From assembly GCA_036381195.1 (NCBI GenBank), contig DASVDH010000012.1, positions 15,131 to 79,130 of the forward strand: a DNA stretch of 64,000 nt. The letters are read 5' to 3'. This document shows, one piece after another, positions 8,847 to 16,190 of this stretch; position 1 is the stretch's first letter; each line of letters begins with the position of its first letter. Position numbers and translations under genes: made by a program. The notes beneath the pieces were generated by a model. That model worked only from the letters and a program-made list of their open reading frames with translations. It was not told the DNA's origin and searched no databases. Source of the stretch: RSA9 sp036381195. Lineage in GTDB: Bacteria; Gemmatimonadota; Gemmatimonadetes; Longimicrobiales; RSA9.

Positions 8847-9659
8847 ATGCCGCAGCCGCTCATGCGCGATGCCCCGCGGCAGCCGGGGCAGCGCAGGGAG
8901 ATCGCCGAGCTGGGCCCGTGGTTCCACAACCTGCACCTGCCGGACGGCACGCAGACCGCGCCGGACCACCCGCTCGGCGATTTCCCGGCGTGCAAGTGGA
9001 AGGAGCTCGCGCCCTGGATCCCTGAGGACCTGTCGGGCTGGAGCGCGCTGGACGTGGGCTGCAACGCCGGGTTCTACAGCTTCGAGCTGGCGCGGCGCGG
9101 CGCACGCGTCGTCGGCCTCGATGCGGACCCGCATTTCCTCGAGCAGGCCCGCTGGGCGTGCGCACAGTTCGGGCTGGCGCCGCAGGTCGAGTTCCGGCTC
9201 GCCCAGGTCTACGACCTGGCGAGGACGGAGGAGCGCTTCGACCTCGTCCTCTTCATGGGCGTCTTCTACCACCTGCGCTACCCGCTGCTCGGCCTCGACA
9301 TCGTCGCCGAGAAAGCCGACCGGCTCCTCGTCTTCCAGACGCTCACGATGCCCGGCGCCGAGGTCCACCCGGACACGGGCGACCGGGAGATCCACGAGCG
9401 GGACGCGTTCCTCGAGCCCGGCTGGCCCAAGCTGGCGTTCATCGAGGGACGCTTTGCGGGCGACCCCACCAACTGGTGGGTGCCCAACCATGCGTGCGTG
9501 GAAGCGATGCTGCGCTCGACCGGCCTGCGCATCATCGGCTACCCGGGGCACGAGATGTACCTGTGCGAGCCCGCGCCGCGCCCGCTCCCCGAGCCCGCAC
9601 GCTGGGACCGCGCCGGGCTCGACGCCGCGACCGGCCGCGGGCCGGCCGGTCAGGCGTAG
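8847..9659 (+). CDS. Class I SAM-dependent methyltransferase (TIGR04290/Rta_06860-like)
   Basis: A 270-residue methyltransferase. The SAM-binding motif I is LDVGCNAGFYSFELARRGA (about 68-86), followed by GLDADPHFLEQA and FDLVLFMGVFYHLRYPLLGL. Flanking blocks PWFHNLHLPDGTQTAPDHPLG and NWWVPNHACVEAMLRSTG recall the CmoB-like family TIGR04290, which I remember as belonging to a conserved but uncharacterised sugar-related gene cluster; that assignment is from memory. The ATG at 8847 has a strong GGAGGAAGGAG at 8834-8844. It is the last gene of the plus-strand operon and its end overlaps the convergent hydrolase gene by 10 bp. It probably methylates the glycoside or a precursor. Confidence 0.85.
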   Translation: MPQPLMRDAPRQPGQRREIAELGPWFHNLHLPDGTQTAPDHPLGDFPACKWKELAPWIPEDLSGWSALDVGCNAGFYSFELARRGARVVGLDADPHFLEQARWACAQFGLAPQVEFRLAQVYDLARTEERFDLVLFMGVFYHLRYPLLGLDIVAEKADRLLVFQTLTMPGAEVHPDTGDREIHERDAFLEPGWPKLAFIEGRFAGDPTNWWVPNHACVEAMLRSTGLRIIGYPGHEMYLCEPAPRPLPEPARWDRAGLDAATGRGPAGQA

Positions 9660-10534
9660 CGCCGGATCATCTGCAGGCAGAACTCCGTGAACTGGTCTGG
9701 ATCGCGCGGCGGGCTCGTGTGATGCGGCCGGATGCCGCAAGACTCCGGCGTGAAGCAGAACGTGAGCGTGACCATGAAGTCCTCCAGCGCGCGCATCTGC
9801 CGGTCGAACCACGCCTCCCAGCCCGGCCGGTAGCTGTCCGCCCAGCTCAAGCCGGTCCGGACGTAACGCACGCCCAGCCGGCGTAGCCAGCGCACCGCGT
9901 CATCCAGGCGCGGGTCCTCGAAGTGGAACCACTGGCAGATGCCCAGCTCCGGCGTGTACTCCGCGAAGTGCCGCAGCGCGAGCTTCGGCGTGCCATCCTC
10001 CCGCACCAGCCCCATGTAGAAGTGGCGGTAGTAGGCCGAGCCCTCCGCCTCGCGGTGCCGCGTCGTCGCCGGCCACGTCCGCGGCAGGTCCAGCAGACTG
10101 TACCAGTGGATCCGCTCCACCCGCCCCAGCAACAGCTCCGCGCTGCGCCGCAGTCCGAACTCCTGGACCTCCTCCGCGCCGAAGCTCGACACGCCCACCT
10201 CCGTGACCCAGATCGGCCGCGTGGTGACTGCGCGAACCTCCGCGATCTTGTCCGGCCACTCGTGGATCGTCCAGTGGTTCCAGTCCAGCGGGAAGCCGTG
10301 GATCGCCACCGCGTCCACGGCATCCAGGACTCCCTTGCTCTGGAGGTTCAGGAAGAAGCCCGGGTCGATCGGCGAGATGCCGCCGAGCACGCGGATGAGG
10401 TCGGGACGCTCCGCCGCGATCGCCGCCGCGGCCGACTTCGCCATCCTGGAGTAGATCTCCCAGTCCCTGTCAATCTCGAAGTCCCAGTGCGAGAGGTTGT
10501 TGGGTTCGTTCCAGAGCTTGACCGCCTCGACCAC
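9650..10534 (-). CDS. Glycoside hydrolase-like TIM-barrel protein, apparently circularly permuted
   Basis: A 294-residue protein with both catalytic-carboxylate motifs of clan GH-A hydrolases: KLWNEPNN (Glu10, acid/base after strand 4) and WVTEVGVSS (Glu112, nucleophile after strand 7). Normally strands 1-3 precede NEP. Here NEP is at residue 6-13, and residues of about 191-294 look like the missing N-terminal part: LGICQWFHFEDPRLDDAVRW, LGVRYVRTGLSWAD, VTLTFCFTPE, then FCLQMIRRYA, followed by the stop. The GTG start at 10534 has AAGGAGGGG about 6 bases upstream, so the short N-terminus looks genuine. It lies 13 bp after the upstream barrel-protein gene. It may trim or release the glycan made by the convergent operon; activity is unproven. 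Confidence 0.8.
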   Translation of the reverse strand: MVEAVKLWNEPNNLSHWDFEIDRDWEIYSRMAKSAAAAIAAERPDLIRVLGGISPIDPGFFLNLQSKGVLDAVDAVAIHGFPLDWNHWTIHEWPDKIAEVRAVTTRPIWVTEVGVSSFGAEEVQEFGLRRSAELLLGRVERIHWYSLLDLPRTWPATTRHREAEGSAYYRHFYMGLVREDGTPKLALRHFAEYTPELGICQWFHFEDPRLDDAVRWLRRLGVRYVRTGLSWADSYRPGWEAWFDRQMRALEDFMVTLTFCFTPESCGIRPHHTSPPRDPDQFTEFCLQMIRRYA

Positions 10535-10547
10535 GCGCGCCCCTCCT

Positions 10548-11183
10548 TCACCGCACGTCGATGCGCCGTCCTGCCCGGATCGCGACGCCCACGCCCAGCG
10601 CGTCTTCCGCGAACTCGCCCTGAGTCCACGTATACGCCCCCCGCAGCGTGACGGTGCGCGAGAGCTCCACGTCGAGCCCGAAGTCCACCGCGAACGCGAG
10701 CTCGGTCTCGCTCTCGTCGTCGTTCGCCAGGATCTTCAAGCCCACCCGCGGGTGCACGTACGGCGAGAACGCCAGCTCGCCGGCCTCGCCGAACCGGCCG
10801 CCCACGCTCAGGCCCACCGGAATCCGCGCCAGAATGCCCTCCTCGAACGTGGCGCCGGCCCCGACGACCAGCATCGCCTCCAGCGGCGACGCCGGCGTCG
10901 CCCGCAGCAGCGGCGCGTAGAACTCGCTGCCCACCACGAAGGCGGCGCCGCCCGGCTCGAGGTCCACGATCCCCGCCCGCACGCCCAGGCCGAGATCTCC
11001 GGACTGCCGCCAGAGCCCCATCACCCCGAAATCCCCGAACGGCGGATTCAACGCGAACGCACCGAGCTCGTCCATCGGGTGGGACGGCATGAAGCTCGGC
11101 GCGTCCCACGCCTGGCCCGCGGCCGGCTTCGCAGCGGCGAGCACGAACAGCCCCGAAAGCACGATGACCAGACCGAATCGCAT
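10548..11183 (-). CDS. Secreted beta-barrel-like outer-membrane protein, unknown function
   Basis: A 211-residue protein with a clear signal peptide (MRFGLVIVLSGLFVLAAAKP, cleavage probably after AAGQA). The mature part alternates hydrophobic and polar residues (VEVSR, VTLRGAYTWTQGEFA, LGVGVAIRAG), as in small outer-membrane barrels, and ends in a basic tail. No enzymatic motif is visible. The gene is followed after 13 bp by the permuted glycoside hydrolase in the same direction, so the two probably share a transcript. A plain porin-like or structural role is the most I can say. A TATCTT on the minus strand at 11405-11410 could be a distant -10 box. Confidence 0.6.
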   Translation of the reverse strand: MRFGLVIVLSGLFVLAAAKPAAGQAWDAPSFMPSHPMDELGAFALNPPFGDFGVMGLWRQSGDLGLGVRAGIVDLEPGGAAFVVGSEFYAPLLRATPASPLEAMLVVGAGATFEEGILARIPVGLSVGGRFGEAGELAFSPYVHPRVGLKILANDDESETELAFAVDFGLDVELSRTVTLRGAYTWTQGEFAEDALGVGVAIRAGRRIDVR

Positions 11184-11718
11184 GGCGCCTCCTCACACCA
11201 TCGAGCAACCTCGCCTTCCCGGCTCCGGCCGGGTCCTGCCGCCGCGGTGCAAGAAAGGCGCCGGGCGGCAGCCGCGTGGCCGCCGCCGCGCCCGCGGGGG
11301 CCGAAACCGCGAGAATCCGGCGACGCGCCGGCGGGGCGTCGCGAGCCGGGTGCGCGCGCGTCTTTCGCGGAGGTGTTTCGGGGGCGACTTTTCCACATGT
11401 CTGTAAGATACGTTATCACAACAGGTTGCGGAGACGATCGAGTGAGTGGCACGTGATCTGCATCTGGTCGGCGCCCGCTTGAAACGAGTTCCGGAAAAGG
11501 GCGGCGAGAGCCCTGGCCGAGCCGGCAATTTTGACCGATAATCATGGCTCGACGCGGGGTTCAGCCGTGCCTGCGGAGCGGGCCGCCCGCGTCATCGCGC
11601 GGCCGGGAAGGCGTCCAGAACAGGGGACGGGCATCGCGCCGGCTGCGCGCCGGGCGCCCGGTCCCGCGCGAGGGACTGGATGCCCAAAACGGGAGACCTC
11701 ACACAGGAGGAAGCAGCC
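11184..11718. other. Divergent intergenic region (535 bp) with an AT-rich patch
   Basis: No gene seen. A conspicuously AT-richer stretch (about 11390-11450, including TAAGATACGTTATCACAAC) carries TATCTT on the minus strand (11405-11410), and ATTTTGACCGATAAT lies at about 11528-11541 on the plus strand. These may be -10 elements for the divergent barrel-protein and OmpA genes, but neither has a convincing partner -35 box. Confidence 0.35.
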
Positions 11719-12360
11719 ATGCAGAGGTGGCACCGGGGTTTGAATCGCGCAGCGGCGGTGGGCGCACTCGCGCTGGTGGGCGTCGCATCGAGCTGCGGCT
11801 ACGCGAAGCGGGAGGAGATGCAGAACGAGCTCGCGCGCCTACGGCAGGAGATGCAGGCGGGCGACGAGTCGCTCTCGCAGCGGATCGATGAGGTCGACGC
11901 GCGAGTGAACGCGCTCAACCAGGATCTCGAGGCGCTACGGAACGAGTTCAACGTCACGGTCGAGCGGCTGGAGGGCATGCTGTCCTTCGACGTGCCGGTG
12001 CACTTCGAGTTCGACCGTGCGGAGGTGCGCCCGCAGGACGAGGCGGTGCTGGAGAAGTTCGCGGCCGTCGTGAAGCAGTACTACCCGAACGCTCTGGTGA
12101 CGGTGGAGGGCTTCACGGACCCGGCGGGCAGCCAGGCGTACAACCTCCGGCTCGGCAAGGCGCGCGCGGAGGCGGTGAAGGAGTTCCTGACGACGCGGGG
12201 CGGGCTGTCCGCGGACCAGGTGCGGACCGTGAGCTATGGCGAGGCGCGTGATCGGCAGGTTGCGCCGGGGCAGCAGGGCCCGGGCGAGGCCGGGCTGCTG
12301 AACCGCCGCGTGTCGCTCGTGGTCGACTACACGGGCACGGCCCCGCGGCCGGCGACCTGA
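11719..12360 (+). CDS. OmpA-family (Pal-like) peptidoglycan-binding lipoprotein
   Basis: A 213-residue protein. The N-terminus has a signal segment ending at Cys26 (VASSCGY), an imperfect lipobox. A heptad-rich coiled coil follows (about 31-80: EEMQNELARLRQEMQAGDES onward). The C-terminal OmpA/MotB domain has FEFDRAEVRP, VEGFTDPAGSQAYNLRLGKA, RAEAVKEFL and NRRVSLVVDY, the peptidoglycan-binding pattern. It should tether the outer membrane to the cell wall. The start at ATG 11719 is chosen over the in-frame ATG at 11680 because ACAGGAGG lies at 11703-11710. Coiled coil plus OmpA domain resembles Gram-negative Pal/Lpp hybrids. It stands alone between two long gaps. Confidence 0.85.
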   Translation: MQRWHRGLNRAAAVGALALVGVASSCGYAKREEMQNELARLRQEMQAGDESLSQRIDEVDARVNALNQDLEALRNEFNVTVERLEGMLSFDVPVHFEFDRAEVRPQDEAVLEKFAAVVKQYYPNALVTVEGFTDPAGSQAYNLRLGKARAEAVKEFLTTRGGLSADQVRTVSYGEARDRQVAPGQQGPGEAGLLNRRVSLVVDYTGTAPRPAT

Positions 12361-13001
12361 CGACCCGGCGCCGCTGACCGTCACGCTTCCGCCGGGCGAC
12401 GCGCGCGGTCCGACAGGGACCGCGCTGCCGCCCGGCCCGGGCGGACGGGGGCGGGCTACGGGGCGTTGGGTCGGGCGCAGTTCGAAATATGCGCGTCGTA
12501 CTGGGGAGAGGCGCGCGCAAACGGCCCTTCGCCCCACCCCAGCCCCGGGCGGGTCAAAGGACCCGCCGCGCCGGGCTCGTCGGCCGGGGTGATGGCCACT
12601 GCGCGGCGTTCCGCCCTCTTTCTCCGGGGTCATGCCGGGAAGCCGGCATGACCCCGGTGCGTTTTCTGGGACCGGTCGTCCTCGAGCGCGGCCGTACGCC
12701 ATCTCCGTAGCGCTCGTCTACGCCATGCCGGTGCCGCCGCGAGCGCGCCGGGTGCGCGTGTCGCTCCGCCGGCCGTGCTGTCCGGACGCGGGACGCCTGC
12801 GTCCCGCCCTGGACACGGCGAGCCCAGCGGCGCGCCGTACGGGCGTTCCGGCTTTCCCATTCTATTCCAATCACTTAACTTGCGGCCCGGCACCTGGCAC
12901 GCGGTTTCCTGGGTGGGGCCCGGGCACTCCTGCGTGAGCCTGCGTCGCCGGCCGGCGCGCGCCGTGCCGGCGCCCATCACCGTCCCGGAACGAGCAGAGC
13001 G
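12361..13001. other. Intergenic region (641 bp) containing a perfect hairpin
   Basis: No gene recognised. Apart from the 15-bp inverted repeat at 12624-12657 (listed separately), the only non-GC-rich stretch is about 12854-12882 (ATTCTATTCCAATCACTTAA), which may carry the promoter for the ABC ATPase gene with TAACTT at 12876-12881 as -10. No good -35 box pairs with it. Confidence 0.35.
12624..12657. repeat. Perfect 15-bp inverted repeat with 4-nt loop
   Basis: CCGGGGTCATGCCGG, loop GAAG, then its exact reverse complement. It is followed at 12662-12665 by TTTT. It could act as a strong transcription terminator on either strand or as a REP-like palindrome. It lies 264 bp after the OmpA gene, far for a simple terminator. 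Confidence 0.7.
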
Positions 13002-13670
13002 ATGATCAGACTTCGCGGCGTGGAGCGATTCTACGAGTCGAAGGCGGGACGCACGTACGTCCTGCGGCAGATCAACCTGGACATCCGGGAAGGCGAGTTC
13101 CTCACCATCATGGGCCCGTCCGGCGCGGGGAAGTCCACGCTGCTCAGCATCCTGGGCATGCTGGACGCGGGCTGGCAGGGCCAGTACTGGCTGCTGGACC
13201 ACGCGGTCCACGAGCTGCCGCCCAAGCGCCGGATCGAGCTGAACAGGCGCTACGTCGGCTTCGTGTTCCAGCAGTACCACCTGCTGGACGACCTCACCGT
13301 GGCCGAGAACCTGGAGGTTCCGCTGTCCTACCGGAACGTGCCGCGCAAGGAGCGGCAGGCGCTGGTGGCGGACATCCTGGACCGCTTCCAGATCGTGGCC
13401 AAGAAGGACCTCTACCCGAACCAGCTCTCCGGCGGCCAGCAGCAGCTCGTGGCGGTGGCGCGCGCGATCATCGCGAACCCGAAGCTCATCCTGGCCGATG
13501 AGCCGACCGGCAACCTGCACTCCTCGCAGGGCAAGGAGATCATGGAGCTGTTCCGGCGGTTGAACGAGGCCGGAACGACGATCGTCCAGGTCACGCACTC
13601 CGAGGCGAACGCGGCCTACGGCCACCGCACGATCAACCTGCTCGACGGCTGGATCGTGGGAGAAAGCTGA
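13002..13670 (+). CDS. ABC transporter ATPase, LolD/MacB (o228) type
   Basis: A 222-residue ATPase with Walker A GPSGAGKST (38-46), Q-loop FQQYHLL near 89-95, signature LSGGQQQ (142-148), Walker B LILADEPTGNL (162-172) and an H-loop in VTHSEANA. The ADEPTGNL form is characteristic of the LolD/MacB/FtsE-like export ATPases that extract lipoproteins or drive tripartite efflux. No permease gene lies on either side, so it is an orphan in this window. The ATG at 13002 has only weak upstream purines (GAGCAGAGCG). The likely partner is a FtsX/MacB-type permease encoded elsewhere. Substrate unknown. Confidence 0.85.
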   Translation: MIRLRGVERFYESKAGRTYVLRQINLDIREGEFLTIMGPSGAGKSTLLSILGMLDAGWQGQYWLLDHAVHELPPKRRIELNRRYVGFVFQQYHLLDDLTVAENLEVPLSYRNVPRKERQALVADILDRFQIVAKKDLYPNQLSGGQQQLVAVARAIIANPKLILADEPTGNLHSSQGKEIMELFRRLNEAGTTIVQVTHSEANAAYGHRTINLLDGWIVGES

Positions 13671-14170
13671 GTGCCGCCCCACCATCACCGAGCAGCCCAC
13701 GCCCGAACCCGCACCGAGTCCCGATCAGCGGCGCGTCACCCCGGTCCTGAAATCTCTGAGCCGTCGGTGTGGGGCGTGTTCAGCGCCTCCCTGGCCTGCG
13801 GCGCGTAAAGCCGGGTCCTAGAATCTCCGAGCCCGGGCCGAGGTCGGGCCCGGACGGCAGCGCCGGCGCCGACGCTGTAAACCCGGATCCCAAGAAATCC
13901 CCGAGCCCGGGTCGCCCGGTCCGGGCGCAAGCCGCGACCCCTTCGCGCCGACCAACCGCAGCCGGCTGCTTCGATCCGGCACCGCCGGCTGCTCTGACCC
14001 GGCGCGCCTCCACCCTCCCGTTCCGGCGGTCGGCCCCCCTCCTCGATCAGCTCGCCCGACGGCTCCGATCGGCCCGGGAGGCCGCCGGCCGGGCCTCTGG
14101 CACGCACGGTGCGCCTGCGCTCCCCGCGGGGGGACCACGATGCGATGGGCTGATTGCGGTGAGGTGCAGG
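13671..14170. other. Intergenic region (500 bp) with three repeats of about 70-bp period
   Basis: No gene recognised. It contains three related segments starting near 13731, 13801 and 13872 (described separately). The remainder is GC-rich. The ribosome binding region of the tonB gene is at its right end (GAGGTGCAGG, 14161-14170). Confidence 0.45.
13731..13911. repeat. Three imperfect direct repeats, period about 70-72 bp
   Basis: Units begin at about 13731, 13801 and 13872. Each has a GTAAA-like lead, then CCGG(G/A)TCC, an A-rich centre (AAATCTC, GAATCTC, GAAATCCC) and CGAGCCCGGG. Units 2 and 3 carry CCGGG/CCCGG arms that could fold around the A-rich centre. Unit 1 is the most degenerate. 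Confidence 0.55.
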
Positions 14171-14941
14171 ATGGAGACACGCAGCGTGAAGGGGTCCCCC
14201 GCGGGGGCGGCGCGCCGGGACGCCAACGCACGCTTGAAGGCGCAGGCACGAGCGTGGTTCTGGGGGGGGCTCTCGGCGGCCGCGCTCGTTCACTTCGTCG
14301 TGCTGGCGTTCGGCCCTCCGCTCACGACCGTGTTGACGGTCCGCGCGCGGCCGGCGGAGTTCCGGGCGCTGGCGCTCGAGCCCCCGCCGCAGCCGCCAGA
14401 GGCCCTGCCGCCGCCGAGGGTGGCGCCCCCGCCGCCGGCGCCGGTAGTCGTGTTCCCCGAGGCGGCGGAGGCGCCGGTCCCCAGGCCGCCCGCCCGCCCT
14501 GCCGAGCCCGTGCCGGTGAACCTGCCGGCCGGGCCGGCGTTCGAGCCGCTCGCGTCCCGGGGCCTGGCCGCGCCCGTCCTGCCGGCGCCCCCGCTCCCGC
14601 CGCTGCCGTCGCCGCCGGAAACCGGGGCGGAGCGGGGCGAGGCCGTGCCGTTCACGGTCAAGCCGGAGCTGGTGAACCGCGAGCAGATCCGGCGGATCCT
14701 GCTCCGCCGCTATCCCTCCCACCTGCGTCGCGCCGGGATCGAGGGGACCGTGGTCTTCCAGTTCTGGATCGACGAGCAGGGTGAGGTCACGCGCTACGAG
14801 ATGGCACGCTCCAGCGGCAACGCCGAGCTGGACCGCATCGCGGAGGACGTGATCGAGCTGATGGAGTTCAGGCCTGCCCTCAACATGGGCAAGCCCGTCC
14901 CGGTGTCCGTCGCGCTGCCGATCGTGTTCGAGGTGAGGTAG
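14171..14941 (+). CDS. tonB: TonB family energy transducer
   Basis: A 256-residue protein with the three TonB parts in order. An N-terminal membrane anchor lies at about 31-50 (WFWGGLSAAALVHFVVLAFG). A long proline-rich periplasmic spacer follows (about 70-155, runs such as PPPRVAPPPPAPVV). The C-terminal TonB domain (about 166-256) has RRYPSHLRRAGIEGTVVFQF, then GEVTRYEMARSSGNAELDR and VSVALPIVFEVR. It couples the proton-motive force to outer-membrane receptors such as the one at 58752. The METRS start at 14171 follows the purine-rich GAGGTGCAGG. ExbB/ExbD are not in the window. Confidence 0.88.
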   Translation: METRSVKGSPAGAARRDANARLKAQARAWFWGGLSAAALVHFVVLAFGPPLTTVLTVRARPAEFRALALEPPPQPPEALPPPRVAPPPPAPVVVFPEAAEAPVPRPPARPAEPVPVNLPAGPAFEPLASRGLAAPVLPAPPLPPLPSPPETGAERGEAVPFTVKPELVNREQIRRILLRRYPSHLRRAGIEGTVVFQFWIDEQGEVTRYEMARSSGNAELDRIAEDVIELMEFRPALNMGKPVPVSVALPIVFEVR

Positions 14942-15070
14942 GCGTCTTTCCGCCAGACCCTCGGCTATGGATCGCGCCGGCCGAGATGCTCGCCGCACGG
15001 CGCCGTCTCGCCGGCGATGCCTCGGGCTGCGCGCGCCCCGCGGCTTCCGCCGGCGTTGATCCCGGTCGCG

Positions 15071-15124
15071 GGTCCGTAGCTCGATCTGCCTCGTTACGTC
15101 CCGTAGCTCGATCTCCCTCCATAG
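15071..15124. repeat. 27-bp tandem duplication
   Basis: Two adjacent copies share CCGTAGCTCGATCT followed by (G/C)CCTC. The copies run 15071-15097 and 15098-15124. They lie between tonB and the RHS remnant and have no coding sense that I recognise. Confidence 0.5.
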
Positions 15125-15262
15125 TTGAGTCTGGGACGGCGCTCACCTGCTCCCTGGGCTGAACGGCGCGGGCGCCAGCCAGGGCAGGTAGGCCTACTGT
15201 CCCGGCACGGACTGGGCCCACGGCGTTCCGAGGGGCGGCGGCGTCTACTCCTTCGCGACCGA

Positions 15263-15388
15263 CTTCCCGGGCAACGTCCTCGACTTGCCAGGCAGCGTGC
15301 TCGGCTTCGCGGGCTGCGTGCTGGAATTCCCGGTCCGCGTGCTCGACCTGCCGGAGACGTGCTCGACTTCGCGGACTCCGTGCTCCGG
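15263..15388 (+). repeat. Degenerate 21-bp tandem array, about six units
   Basis: Units of the form CTTCCCGGGCAACGTCCTCGA repeat six times, mostly at exactly 21 bp (15263, 15284, 15305, 15326), then 20 and 22 bp. Read in one plus frame, the array gives heptapeptides such as FPGNVLD, LPGSVLG, FAGCVLE and FPVRVLD before the frame slips. Whether it was ever translated is unclear; it may be part of the decayed RHS gene or a minisatellite. Confidence 0.5.
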
Positions 15389-15516
15389 CTCATCGACGCG
15401 CCGCTTCGGCCTGGTCAACGAGTGCCGCGACGAGTCCTTCGGCCCGGCCGAGCTGGGCCGCGAGGCCGTGGCCAACGCGCTCCGCCACGCCGGCCGGGAA
15501 CTGAGGCCAGAGGCAG

Positions 15517-15720
15517 GGGCTCGACTACATGCGAGCCCGCTAGTACGACCCCGAGGCCGGCCGCTTTGTCTCCGAGGGCCCGATCGGGCTCCCGAGCGGC
15601 GTCGACCTGTACGCGTATGCGGGAAACAACCCGGTGCGGTTCACTGCAGCTCCGGGTGGAGTGCTCGTCACCCCTTGCCGACCACGCGCGGCCGACAGCT
15701 TGCTCACATGCCACCACTGA
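15517..15720 (+). pseudogene. RHS-repeat protein remnant (core C-terminus, nonsense mutation)
   Basis: The frame reads GLDYMRAR, a TAG stop at 15541-15543, then YDPEAGRFVSEGPIGLPSG, VDLYAYAGNNPVRF and a short tail ending CHH at 15720. This is the conserved C-terminal border of the RHS core (normally YYDPxxGRFxxxDPIG and NPVxxxDPxG). The stop codon stands exactly where the second Tyr of the usual RYYD should be. Upstream YD-repeats and the downstream toxin tip are missing, so this is the stump of an RHS polymorphic toxin. It is followed at once by two small genes, one of immunity type. Confidence 0.75.
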
Positions 15721-15725
15721 ACTCG

Positions 15726-16190
15726 ATGCGAGCACTTGAACGGAGCGTCTGCGAGGCCACGCAGGAGATCCTCGAGGAGTATTCGGAGTTTCTGGCCTCA
15801 CTCGGGCTGACTGCAGTGCTCGAGGGTATCGACGTGTTCGATGCGCATCCTCAGCGTCGGACGTCGGAGGTGCGGATCTACTTCTACGGGGGCCGTAACC
15901 TCGCCGACGCGTTCGAGTTCTTCGTTCTGCGAGATGGCGAGCCCCTCGTCAGCGTATACGAGGTGCAAGAGTGGCTTCGTGAGCAGATCGAGGCGCTGCC
16001 GGAGCTGCACGGCCGAGGTACGGGGGTCGATCGACGCGGAATGATCGGAGCACGGATTCAGGGGACAGTCCGTGAGCAGCGCCTATTATTGCTTGTCGGA
16101 CGACATGACGACAGGAAACCGGTGGTTCTTGAAGGGGCCACTCGACCGGAGGGGCGCGCGACTCGACCCGAGACTGTTCACGTATCGTGA
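15726..16190 (+). CDS. Small protein beside RHS remnant, candidate immunity protein or fragment
   Basis: A 154-codon frame, not assignable to a family by eye. The N-terminal 100 residues look like a genuine folded protein (CEATQEILEEYSEFLASLG, VRIYFYGGRNLADAFEFFVL, SVYEVQEWLREQIEALPEL). From about codon 97 the sequence turns Arg/Gly-rich and runs 119 bp into the Imm11 gene, which is unlikely. A +1 shift near 16015 would bring in a TAA stop at 16042-16044 and leave a normal 27-bp gap, so a frameshift in the 3' end is plausible. Base composition here is less GC-rich than in neighbouring operons. Position right after an RHS stump suggests an immunity gene. Confidence 0.55.
   Translation: MRALERSVCEATQEILEEYSEFLASLGLTAVLEGIDVFDAHPQRRTSEVRIYFYGGRNLADAFEFFVLRDGEPLVSVYEVQEWLREQIEALPELHGRGTGVDRRGMIGARIQGTVREQRLLLLVGRHDDRKPVVLEGATRPEGRATRPETVHVS

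Larger units (their letters stand above)
14942..15516. other. Gap (575 bp) with degenerate tandem repeats, upstream of RHS remnant
   Basis: No intact gene. It holds a 27-bp repeat pair (15071-15124) and a degenerate 21-bp array (15263-15388). Both lie just before the RHS remnant and may be decayed parts of the same accessory locus. Confidence 0.45.

Noticed and set aside
11528..11541. TTGACC next to GATAAT as a promoter
   Set aside because: The two elements are adjacent and not 17-18 bp apart, so they cannot form one promoter.
15232..15475. Minus-strand 76-codon repeat protein over the 21-bp array
   Set aside because: Repetitive only because of the array; no start signal and no similarity to known repeat proteins.
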